A stretch of 64,000 bases of DNA from Streptoalloteichus tenebrarius (GTDB lineage: Bacteria > Actinomycetota > Actinomycetes > Mycobacteriales > Pseudonocardiaceae): assembly GCF_024171885.1 (NCBI RefSeq), contig NZ_JAMTCP010000038.1, forward strand, positions 1 through 64,000. The letters are read 5' to 3'. The translations under genes were made by a program, and so were the position numbers. The stretch's first letter is position 1, and each line of letters starts with the position of its first letter. A model generated the notes under the pieces. The model saw only the letters and a program-made list of their open reading frames with translations, was not told the DNA's origin and ran no database searches. Shown here piece by piece: positions 34,341 to 41,716 of the stretch.

Positions 34341-35424
34341 CATCTGGTGGAAGGCCGACCCGCTCGACCTGCACCGCTTGGTTGACCGAGTCTCAAGCAT
34401 CTACGTGGAACGGAGTCATATCGACCGGGACGAGAACGCCGTCGTCCTGATTAACAAGCGTGAGACCGTCCGGGTGCCTGCCGCCCTGATCGCCGTCATG
34501 CTGCTGGGCCCCGGCACTCGTATCACCCACGGTGCCGTCAACCTGCTCGGCGATTCCGGCACAGCCGTGTGCTGGGTCGGCGAGCAGGGCGTCCGGCTGT
34601 ATGCCTCGGGATTGGGACCCAGCCGCGGTGCCGGACTGCTGAATCGCCAGGCCTGGTTAGTCAGCCGCCGTCAACATCGTCTTGCCGTCGCCCGAGCCAT
34701 GTACGGGATGCGTTTCCCGGGCGAGGACGTCTCCGAGATGACGATGCGGCAGCTCCGCGGCAGGGAAGGAGCCCGAGTGCGCAAGCTCTACCAGTCGCAC
34801 TCCCGGCGCACCGGTGTCCCGTGGAACGGCCGCGTGTACCGCCCCGGCGAACCCTTCGCGGCGGGCGATGACCTGAACAGGCTGCTGTCGGCGGCCAACG
34901 CCGCCCTTTATGGCATTTGCCATGCCGTCATCGTCGGTCTGGGCGCCAGCCCAGGGCTCGGCTTTGTCCACACCGGTGCGGCCACCTCGTTCGTCATGGA
35001 CATCGCCGACCTGTACAAGGCCGAGTACACCATTCCCCTCGCGTTCGACCTCGCCGCCAAAGGACTTGTCACGGAGCGAGATGCCCGGGTCGCCCTGCGA
35101 GACCGCATCGCCGAGAACCGCCTTCTGGGCACGATCATCCGGGACGTGAAGGCGCTGCTGACTCCTGAAGGGGCCGAGGGCGAGGACCTCGACCAGGACC
35201 TCAACGAGTTGTGGGACGAGGAGGTCGGGTCGGTCCCTGGCGGAGTCAACTGGTCCAGCGAGCCGATAGACGATATCGCCATGTCGCTGGTCGATCCCGG
35301 GATGGGGGAACGGCACATAGCGGTGGTCGGTCCGGAGTTCGACACTCCCAGTGACGGGTTGAGGCGGCCAGGACCAGCGTCATCGTGCTCATCGCCGCAC
35401 CCGAGGGACTACGTGGGCACCTGA
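34324..35424 (+). CDS. cas1e: CRISPR adaptation integrase Cas1 (type I-E)
   Basis: A 366-residue protein; most Cas1e proteins are nearer 300-330. RVSSIYVERSHIDRDENAVVLIN is the N-terminal domain, and the catalytic helical domain includes AALYGICHAVIVGLGASPGLGFVHTG (acidic/His metal site region) and FVMDIADLYKAEYTIPLAFDLA with its conserved Asp and Glu. After the usual end (PGGVNW...) about 45 extra residues continue in frame, the last dozen overlapping cas2 by 40 nt. GTG at 34324 was chosen; GTG at 34333 is an alternative. Confidence 0.93.
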   Translation: MTRVADIWWKADPLDLHRLVDRVSSIYVERSHIDRDENAVVLINKRETVRVPAALIAVMLLGPGTRITHGAVNLLGDSGTAVCWVGEQGVRLYASGLGPSRGAGLLNRQAWLVSRRQHRLAVARAMYGMRFPGEDVSEMTMRQLRGREGARVRKLYQSHSRRTGVPWNGRVYRPGEPFAAGDDLNRLLSAANAALYGICHAVIVGLGASPGLGFVHTGAATSFVMDIADLYKAEYTIPLAFDLAAKGLVTERDARVALRDRIAENRLLGTIIRDVKALLTPEGAEGEDLDQDLNELWDEEVGSVPGGVNWSSEPIDDIAMSLVDPGMGERHIAVVGPEFDTPSDGLRRPGPASSCSSPHPRDYVGT

Positions 35425-35651
35425 CCAGGTGGATGGTGGAGGTCAACGCCGGAGTGTTCGTGGGGAACCCGAGCCGGCGCGTCCGCGATCGGCTCTGGGA
35501 CCTGCTGGCCAGTCGGATCGGTGAGGGACAGGCGGTGCTCGTGGAGCCTTCCGACAATGAGCAAGGGTGGGCCGTTCGCACCGCGGGCCGAGACCGTTGG
35601 TATCCAGTCGACTTCGACGGACTGGTACTTTCGGCACGTCTCCGCCGATGA
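35385..35651 (+). CDS. cas2e: CRISPR adaptation protein Cas2 (type I-E), start codon unclear
   Basis: The frame encodes a Cas2e: VIVLIAAPEGLRGHLTRWMVEVNAGVFVGNPS, then RVRDRLWDLLASRIGEGQAVLVEPSDNEQGWAVRT and WYPVDFDGLVL. Family members begin M-T-V-I-V, but here the codons at that place are ACC AGC GTC ATC GTG. There is no ATG, GTG or TTG before the GTG at 35385, and an in-frame stop lies at 35352. Using that GTG gives 88 residues and loses most of strand 1. Either initiation occurs at a near-cognate codon, coupled to cas1, or the start was lost. The stop is only 18 nt before array 2. Confidence 0.85.
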   Translation: MLIAAPEGLRGHLTRWMVEVNAGVFVGNPSRRVRDRLWDLLASRIGEGQAVLVEPSDNEQGWAVRTAGRDRWYPVDFDGLVLSARLRR

Positions 35652-35669
35652 AGCCGCAGGTCAACAAGT

Positions 35670-36368
35670 GTCGTCCCCGCCCGCGCGGGGATAGCTCCAC
35701 CTGCACGTTGACGGTGGACCAGGACATCGCGTCGTCCCCGCCCGCGCGGGGATAGCTCGAACTTCGATTCGGAGTCGTCCTTCTTGCCGCGGTCGTCCCC
35801 GCCCGCGCGGGGATAGCTCGTATCACATCGACGAGGCGGTGGAGGCTCTGTAGTCGTCCCCGCCCGCGCGGGGATAGCTCCCACTTCAGATGAGGACTGT
35901 GATGGCCCCCAAGGTCGTCCCCGCCCGCGCGGGGATAGCTCGCGTGCGGTGCGAGGGCGTTCACAGACGGCTGCGTCGTCCCCGCCCGCGCGGGGATAGC
36001 TCCCTCTACGACCGCCGCCGGGGCCGGGTCGCCACGTCGTCCCCGCCCGCGCGGGGATAGCTCCTGGTGGTTGACTGCACCCGCCGATCGGGGGTAGTCG
36101 TCCCCGCCCGCGCGGGGATAGCTCCCGCCGTCGCCGCTATCCCTGGCTGCCCGGCCTGTCGTCCCCGCCCGCGCGGGGATAGCTCGCCGAGAGACCGGGC
36201 GCACCGGCTCAGGACGGGGTCGTCCCCGCCCGCGCGGGGATAGCTCCCTGCTGCCGCTCGCCAGCCGCCAGGTCGGCCAGTCGTCCCCGCCCGCGCGGGG
36301 ATAGCTCCTCGACCCGCACCACGAAGCGGTCTTCGATCAGGTCGTCCCCGCCCGCGCGGGGATAGCTC
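35670..36368 (+). CRISPR. CRISPR array 2: twelve identical 28-bp repeats, eleven 33-bp spacers
   Basis: Repeats begin at 35670 and then every 61 bp to 36341. All twelve are identical over 28 bases, with the stem CCCCGCCCGCGCGGGG and the tail ATAGCTC, matching type I-E repeats in crRNA orientation on the plus strand. The base after each repeat is C or G, so the repeat can be taken as 28 plus one variable base. The first repeat starts 18 nt after the cas2 stop, leaving no room for a normal leader. The right end shows no degenerate terminal repeat and abuts a toxin gene fragment. Confidence 0.96.
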
Positions 36369-36369
36369 C

Positions 36370-36879
36370 TCGGCGATGGTGCGGCGCGGCCGCAGGCCTT
36401 TCGGCCTGCGCGGTGACCGGTGGCCCGGCGATTGTGGGAGGCGGTGCCGCCGCTCTCGGCGGCCTCGCCATGGCCATCGACGGCATCAAGGGCGCCGCCG
36501 AAGGCATCAAGAAGAACAGCAACAGGCCGTCGAACGTGGAGCCGCCCCACGAAGGTTCGCGGAACTATGACGTGTACGATCCCGCCAACAAGGGAAGAAG
36601 AATCACGGACATTGACATCATTGAGAATAGAATTCTCTGGGAGAGGAAGTCTGCTGCTTGGGTACAAATCCCCGAAGATTGGGTGCGGCAACAGGTCGTC
36701 AAAAAGCTGAACTCCTACATTGAGGCACAGAAGTACATGCCTGGGTGCGAAAGGCGCCGATCGGAATCCGATTCGAGAAGGCGGGCGTCGAAACCGCGCC
36801 GCGGAAAGAAATTGAGAACGGCGTCGACGCGGTGTGTGGAAGTAACCCTGATGTGAAAATCCTCTTGGAGTTCTGGTAA
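36370..36879 (+). pseudogene. orphan C-terminal polymorphic-toxin module (PD-(D/E)xK-like), frameshifted
   Basis: From the last CRISPR repeat onward the frame encodes an Ala/Gly-rich hydrophobic pre-toxin stretch (VTGGPAIVGGGAAALGGLAMAIDG) and a linker (IKKNSNRPSN). A candidate nuclease domain follows: NYDVYDPANKGRRITDIDIIENRILWERKSA, where Asp and the Glu-x-Lys of ERK could form a PD-(D/E)xK site, then WVQIPEDWVRQQVVKKLNSYIEAQKY. After a one-base shift at about 36750 (an A-run) the tail continues as KAPIGIRFEKAGVETAPRKEIENGVDAVCGSNPDVKILLEFW and stops. No N-terminal delivery part or start codon is present. The stop overlaps the next ATG (TAATG). It is visibly AT-richer than its surroundings. 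Confidence 0.6.
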
Positions 36880-37238
36880 TGGGATACGTGTTCGAAGTTG
36901 AGGGTGAGACCGTGTGGAGCCCGTCGCTTGACATTGGTCATCTGTTTATGGATATCGCTAATAGGCTCTCTGAGGATCTGAAACAAAGCCACGGGATGTC
37001 GTTGATGGCGAGCGACTTCATCGACATCGACCGAGACGCCTTCGCTGCGTTCGTGCGGTCCATGCTCAACAGCTCGGTGATGACAAACTTGACCTACTAC
37101 GTGCTGTCTCGGGGATTCCTTGCGACCTGCCTGGCGATGTTGGAGCGTGCGGGCTCCCCTGTTGCCCCTCAGAACTCGGAACAACAGGATCTCGTGGCGT
37201 TCGGAAAGGCTCTTCTGGGGCACATGCCCACCAACTAG
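36879..37238 (+). CDS. probable immunity protein for the adjacent toxin module
   Basis: A 119-residue soluble acidic protein (MGYVFEVEGETVWSP, HLFMDIANRLSEDL, FIDIDRDAFAAFVRSML, LGHMPTN) with no signal peptide or known motif that I recognise. Its start overlaps the toxin stop as TAATG. The size, the position directly after a toxin tail, and an AT content higher than the genome average are typical of immunity genes of polymorphic toxin systems. Being intact while the toxin is frameshifted and headless, it would act as an orphan immunity gene. Function is inferred from context only. A strong terminator follows. Confidence 0.6.
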   Translation: MGYVFEVEGETVWSPSLDIGHLFMDIANRLSEDLKQSHGMSLMASDFIDIDRDAFAAFVRSMLNSSVMTNLTYYVLSRGFLATCLAMLERAGSPVAPQNSEQQDLVAFGKALLGHMPTN

Positions 37239-37280
37239 GTGTGCTCGACCTGTAATCGGGTAGACGCTTGGTCGAGCTTC

Positions 37281-37316
37281 TGACGCGGAAAGCCCTTGAA
37301 CGGGCTTTCCGCGTCA
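37281..37316. terminator. perfect 15-bp hairpin terminator
   Basis: TGACGCGGAAAGCCC and its exact complement flank the loop TTGAAC, 43 bases after the immunity gene. It is the strongest terminator in the window and lies between convergent genes, so it may act on both strands. Confidence 0.85.
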
Positions 37317-37492
37317 GGTGACAAAAACGCATCTGGTGCCGGAATCGCCCTGCCGGAACTGCCTGGAGCGGCAGCCGAGGGGGGATGGCGTCGAGGTGGG
37401 ACAGGGAGGGAGAACGCCTCGGTCAGGCAGGCCGGTTGGGGCCTGGCCTGGTCCCGGGAGTGGTCGGGACCAGGCCATGGCGAGGGCGCCTG

Positions 37493-38434
37493 TCAGGGGC
37501 GGGGGATGGAGATGACGTTGTAGGGGGTGGTGGGGGTGGGCGTGGTGTTGAAGCGGGCGTTGGGCAGGTAGAGGCGGTCGCGGAAGGAGGCGACGGTGGT
37601 GGGGACGTCGAAGCGGGGGTCGGTGACCCGCTTGGTGAGGGTGGCGGAGTGTCCACTGTGGTCCAGGCTGAGGACGGCCACGGTGTTCAGGCGGTTCTGG
37701 ACGACGTAGAGGGTGTCACCTTCGCGGAGCAGTCCATCGCCGCGGGGCAGTTGCTCGCCGTGGAGGTCGACGGCCTTGGCGACGCCGGAGGCCGGGTCGA
37801 CGCGGAAGAGGATGCCGGTGTTCCACTGGATCACCAGGAGGGCCTTCCCGTCCGGGGTGGTGGCGATGCCGTTGGCGTTGGTGCCCTCCCGGTACACGAT
37901 GTCACCGCTCAACCGGAGGCGGACGACGGCCGAAGGAGCGGGCAACTCCCCGTCGCGCCCCAGGGGGAGCTGGTAGAGCACCGGCTGCGTCGAGTCGGTC
38001 AGCCACACGGCGTCCGGGGTGAGGACCACGTCGTTGACGAAACTCGCGCCGGTGGCGAGGCGGTAGGTGGCCAGCAGGTTCCCGGTGCGGCTGTCGATCA
38101 CCTTGAGGTCGCCCCCACCGCCGCCGGCGACGAAGAGCCGGCCCCGGGAGTCGACCTTTAGGCCGATGGCGGGGGAACCGGAACCCTGGCGCAGCGTCCT
38201 CCCGGTCCCGGTCGCCAGGTTGGCCTTGTAGATGGCTCCGGTCCCCATGGACCCGAAGTAGGCGTACCCGTCGGAGTCGATCGCGATCCCCTCCGGCCGG
38301 AAACCGGCGGGCAGGGAGAACGACGACGGGTAGGCGCCGGCCTCGGCCGTGCGGTGGGCGGCGACCGGCGCGGCGGCGGCCGCGACCGCGAGGACCACCG
38401 AGGCCATCTCCACCCACAGACTCCGTCTGCGCAT
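37493..38434 (-). CDS. secreted beta-propeller (SMP-30/NHL-like) protein
   Basis: A 313-residue exported protein. MRRRSLWVEMASVVLAVAAAAAPVAAHRTAEA is a signal peptide with a possible Ala-x-Ala cleavage site near residue 27. The mature part shows six propeller-blade-like repeats with the pattern G-x-A/R-DSDG/DSRG...YFG or LFVA (for example PEGIAIDSDGYAYFGS, GLKVDSRGRLFVAGG, GIATTPDGKALLVI). This resembles SMP-30/gluconolactonase or NHL-type propellers; the substrate is unknown. The ATG at 38434 has GGAAGG eight bases upstream, and an ATG at 38440 is a close alternative. It converges on the toxin-immunity module. Confidence 0.75.
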   Translation of the reverse strand: MRRRSLWVEMASVVLAVAAAAAPVAAHRTAEAGAYPSSFSLPAGFRPEGIAIDSDGYAYFGSMGTGAIYKANLATGTGRTLRQGSGSPAIGLKVDSRGRLFVAGGGGGDLKVIDSRTGNLLATYRLATGASFVNDVVLTPDAVWLTDSTQPVLYQLPLGRDGELPAPSAVVRLRLSGDIVYREGTNANGIATTPDGKALLVIQWNTGILFRVDPASGVAKAVDLHGEQLPRGDGLLREGDTLYVVQNRLNTVAVLSLDHSGHSATLTKRVTDPRFDVPTTVASFRDRLYLPNARFNTTPTPTTPYNVISIPRP

Positions 38435-39283
38435 GATCATGTCCTTCCCGAACCCGGCGACGTGTGGTCGCCACGAGTGGTGTCCGTTCGTTCGGGCGGC
38501 GGACCCGGGGCACGGGGTCGGGCGGCGGGAAGAAGAGAGGTGGGCCTCGCGGGCACTCACGGCGCCCAGCCAGGTCATCGGCGCGCCCACCACGGCCAGC
38601 GACCCTCCCTCGGCCTTGTCGTCCGTCGGGCGAGTTCCCCGGGACTCCGATGTAAGCGCGCGGAGGCGGGCCGTGTCGAGCCCTCCCCTGGGGGTGTGTC
38701 ACCGGGTGAGACACGCCAGGGGAGCGGAACACGAGTACGACGAACGCGAGAGGACGAACGTCGGCGTCGCGATCGCTGGCACCGCGGGCGCCGGCGTCAC
38801 GAACGCGAGAGGACGAACGTCGGGGTCGCGATCGCTGGCACCGGGGTCGTCGGCGTCACGAACGCGAGAGGACGGACGTCGGGGTCACGATCGCTGGCAC
38901 CGCGGACGTCGGCATCCCAAACGCCAGACGACGAACATCAGTATCACGAGCACCAGCATCACGAGCACCGGCATCACGAACGCCGGCACTACGAGCGCCA
39001 GTACCGCGAACGGCGGTACGACGGCACCAACAACACCAGTACCACGGACGCCAGTACGAGGAACACGAGTACCGCGAACGACAGTGCGCCGAACGGCTTG
39101 GCTTCAGAACGCGGACAGTCGACGAGCCGGGGCTCAGGCCTCGCGGGCACCGGCCCGCCGCGCTGGGAGGGGCGGACGACAGCCGTGGCTTGAATGATCA
39201 TGTGGAGGGGGTGCGGGAGAGGTGTCCCTTGTGGACGGCGGGGCCGGGGTGCGGCCGGACGGGGGCTGGGGTACTCCGGGAGC
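38435..39283. other. 849-bp intergenic region with tandem repeats
   Basis: No gene is supported. The left third is the promoter region of the secreted propeller gene. From 38741 to about 39110 it is dominated by a 59-bp tandem repeat followed by shorter imperfect units based on CACGAGCACCAG and CAGTACCGCGAACG. The rest leads into the AlkB-like gene. Confidence 0.5.
38741..38940. repeat. 59-bp tandem repeat, 3.4 copies
   Basis: Units start at 38741, 38800 and 38859, each with CGAACGCGAGAGGACG and CGATCGCTGGCACC, with a partial fourth copy from 38918. Divergence increases from left to right, and the array grades into shorter 12-15 bp repeats up to about 39110. The units contain GCGATCGC-like words, and 59 is not a multiple of three, arguing against a protein-coding role. 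Confidence 0.85.
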
Positions 39284-39853
39284 ATGGCGCGGATGCGTGG
39301 GGTGGTCGAGCGCCCTGAGGGGCTCGTCCACCAGCCCGACCTGCTCGACGAGGCCGAGGAGCGGTCCCTGCTCACGGCGGTCGAGGCGATGCCCCTGCAC
39401 GAGGTGCGGATGCATGGGCAGGTGGCCCGTCGCACGGTTCGTCACTTCGGGTTCGACTACGGCTACGAGTCGTGGCGGCTGACGCCGACCGATCCCCTGC
39501 CCGAGGAGTTCTGGTGGCTGCGCGACCGCTGCGCCCACCTGGCCGGCCTCCGGCCGGAGTCCCTGGCGCAGACGCTCATCGCCCGCTACCCGCCCGGCGC
39601 GACCATCGGCTGGCACCGCGACGCGCCGATGTTCGGCCCGTCCGTGGTCGGGGTGTCGTTGTTGTCGTCGTGCCTCATGCGGTTCCAGCGCCGTGTCGGC
39701 GAGGAGCGGCGGGTGTACGAGCTGGAGCTGGCGCCGCGGTCGGCCTACGTCCTGTCCGGCGCGGCGAGGTCCGCGTGGCAGCACAGCATTCCTCCGGTGC
39801 CCGAGCTGCGGTACTCCATCACCTTCCGCACCTTGCGCGACCCCGCCCGGTGA
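39284..39853 (+). CDS. AlkB-like 2-oxoglutarate/Fe(II) dioxygenase
   Basis: A 189-residue protein of the AlkB family, which removes alkyl lesions from nucleic acid bases by oxidative demethylation. The Fe(II) site is seen as WHRDAP (His111, Asp113) and His167 in WQHSIPP; Arg176 and Arg182 in ELRYSITFR bind 2-oxoglutarate. TVRHFGFDYGYE in the N-terminal half matches the nucleotide-recognition lid. The ATG at 39284 follows GGGAGC. It stands alone upstream of the antibiotic cluster, with a large gap after it; no adaptive-response regulator is adjacent. Some members of this branch act on RNA or protein. Confidence 0.85.
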   Translation: MARMRGVVERPEGLVHQPDLLDEAEERSLLTAVEAMPLHEVRMHGQVARRTVRHFGFDYGYESWRLTPTDPLPEEFWWLRDRCAHLAGLRPESLAQTLIARYPPGATIGWHRDAPMFGPSVVGVSLLSSCLMRFQRRVGEERRVYELELAPRSAYVLSGAARSAWQHSIPPVPELRYSITFRTLRDPAR

Positions 39854-40537
39854 GGCGGGGCGCCGGCCGAGGGCGCGCCGGAGTGAGACCGTCGCCCCGG
39901 CGCCCCCGCGTCGGCGGGCGGCCGAGATGGCGCGACCCGAGGCTCCTCCTGGTAACAAAGAAAGAAATGCGTGAGCTTCCTCGCGGCGTGTTCCGGCGGC
40001 TCGGTGGGGAAAGTGGCTGCTTTCTTTCAGTGGCCGAATTTTCGTGTCCACGGCGTGAATTGTGATCATGGGTTCCCGTCGACGCCGTCCGGAGTAGCGG
40101 GCGGCCGGTGTCGCGCGCGGCGGCGGGTGCGCGGGGCGCGACGGCCGTTGCCCTGGACGGACGCGGGGCGGCTACTCCCGCCCCTTCGAGGTCGGGGACG
40201 CGCCCGTCGCGGCGGGGACGTGTGGCTTTCACGGAAGCGAACGCCCGGTCGAGTGTGGTGGTGATACGGGCGTCCGCACAGGTCGGTCAAGGCGGGGGAA
40301 CGGTGAATATCGCCCCTCCGTCCGGTGAACGCCGGGGTGGCCGGATGCCGCCTAGTTCGCGCGGCGTAGCCCTGTCGCCGATCACTCGGACGGCTCTGTC
40401 CCCTCGATCTCGGCCGCCGGTAGCGTCGTCGCCGTTCGGAAATGCACCGGAAACCCGGATGTTTGGCGACACGACCCTGCCCCTCGTTCCGTCGCCATCC
40501 GTCCTTTGCTGGCACGCCAGGACTTGGGGGTCGTCGC
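39854..40537. other. 684-bp noncoding region upstream of the antibiotic cluster
   Basis: No gene is supported. A markedly AT-richer patch at about 39950-40070 (AACAAAGAAAGAAATG, TTTCTTTCAGTGG, GAATTTTCGTG) is the likely promoter area for the rightward cluster. The remaining sequence is GC-rich with shadow frames only. Confidence 0.5.
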
Positions 40538-41557
40538 GTGAAGGCACTGTCGTTCGAAGCTCCGGGAGAAGCGGTTTTCGGCACCCGCGAGGTGCCCGTT
40601 CCCGCGCCGGGAGAGGCGCTGATCCACCTCGGGTACAACTCGATCTGCGGCAGCGACCTGTCGCTGTACCGGGGCGTCTGGCACGGCTTCAGTTACCCCG
40701 TCGTGCCCGGTCACGAGTGGAGCGGCACCGTCGTCGAGGTCAACGGACCCGGCGCCGAGCTGGTCGGCCGCGACGTGGTCGGCGACCTCACCTGCGCGTG
40801 CGGCTCCTGCGCGGCGTGCGGGCGGGGGACACCGGTGCTCTGCGAGAACCTCCAGGAGCTGGGGTTCACCCGCGACGGGGCGTGCGCCGAGTACATGACG
40901 ATCCCGACCGGCAACCTCCACGTGTTGCCGGAGGGCCTGTCGCTGCGGGCGGCCTGCCAGGTGGAGCCGGTCGCCGTCGCCCTGCACGCGGTGTCCACTG
41001 TGGGCGTCGAGCCCGGTGAGCGCGTGGCCGTCCTCGGCGCGGGCGGGATCGGCCTGATGCTGATGCAGGTGGCCCGGCAGCGCGGCGGCGTGATCACCAC
41101 GGTCGGCGAGCCGGTCGCGGAGCGCAGGGCGGTCGCCGCCCAGCTTGGCGCGCGGACGGTGACCACCGGCCGCCCTGGCGAGCTGGCGGAGCTGGTGGCT
41201 AAGCACCCCGACCTCACGCCGGACGTCGTGCTGGAGGCCTCCGGCTACCCGGTCGCGGTCCAGGAGGCGATCGAGGTCGTGCGCCCTGGCGGCCGGATCG
41301 GGCTCGTGGGGTACCGGGTCGAGGAGGTCGGCCCGATGGCGACCCACCACGTCGCCGTGAAGGCGTTGACGATCAGGGGTTCGTTGGGGCCGGGCGGTCG
41401 GTTCCCCGAGGCCATCGACCTGCTCGCGCGGGGAGAGATCGAGGTCGAGCCGCTGCTCAGCCACGAGTTCGCGCTGGACGACCACGCCAGGGCGCTGGAC
41501 CTCGCGCTGCGTCGCGCCGAGGGCAACGTCCGCTCGTTCTTCAACCTCCGCGCCTGA
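40538..41557 (+). CDS. zinc-dependent dehydrogenase, probable 2-deoxy-scyllo-inosamine dehydrogenase
   Basis: A 339-residue medium-chain alcohol dehydrogenase. The GHEWSG motif and [17 protein letters not shown] supply the catalytic and structural zinc ligands, and [13 protein letters not shown] is the NAD-binding loop. In 2-deoxystreptamine pathways of the neomycin/kanamycin type, an enzyme of this family (NeoA/KanK) oxidises 2-deoxy-scyllo-inosamine to the amino-ketone for a second transamination. Context with inosose synthase and its aminotransferase supports this. The GTG at 40538 has GGGGG nine bases upstream. It is the first gene of the cluster. Butirosin uses a radical SAM enzyme for this step instead, so this places the cluster on the actinomycete side. 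Confidence 0.85.
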   Translation: MKALSFEAPGEAVFGTREVPVPAPGEALIHLGYNSICGSDLSLYRGVWHGFSYPVVPGHEWSGTVVEVNGPGAELVGRDVVGDLTCACGSCAACGRGTPVLCENLQELGFTRDGACAEYMTIPTGNLHVLPEGLSLRAACQVEPVAVALHAVSTVGVEPGERVAVLGAGGIGLMLMQVARQRGGVITTVGEPVAERRAVAAQLGARTVTTGRPGELAELVAKHPDLTPDVVLEASGYPVAVQEAIEVVRPGGRIGLVGYRVEEVGPMATHHVAVKALTIRGSLGPGGRFPEAIDLLARGEIEVEPLLSHEFALDDHARALDLALRRAEGNVRSFFNLRA

Positions 41558-41716
41558 ACACGCCCGTCCGACGGCTCCTGTCGGCGCCTGTCAGTGTCCG
41601 TGAGCGCCTCACTGTGCCCGACGGCGCGTGTCAGGGCTGGCGGCGAAGCGTCCCCGCGTCGACGACGACGCTCCACCCGCGCCCGCAGCGCCGGGCGACC
41701 TCCCAGGGAGCGATCC

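Noticed and set aside
35340-35424. Programmed -1 frameshift making a Cas1-Cas2 fusion
   Set aside because: The cas2 frame is indeed -1 relative to cas1, but I find no slippery heptamer or downstream structure in the overlap.
38989-39190. A hydrophobic minus-strand peptide (VLVFLVLASVVLVLLV) resembling a membrane protein
   Set aside because: It is translation of the short imperfect repeats, changes frame along the tract and has no start with a ribosome-binding site.
40108-40537. A frame in the region upstream of the inosamine dehydrogenase gene
   Set aside because: Composition is Arg/Pro/Ser-rich without motifs, and it merges into a shadow frame of the dehydrogenase.
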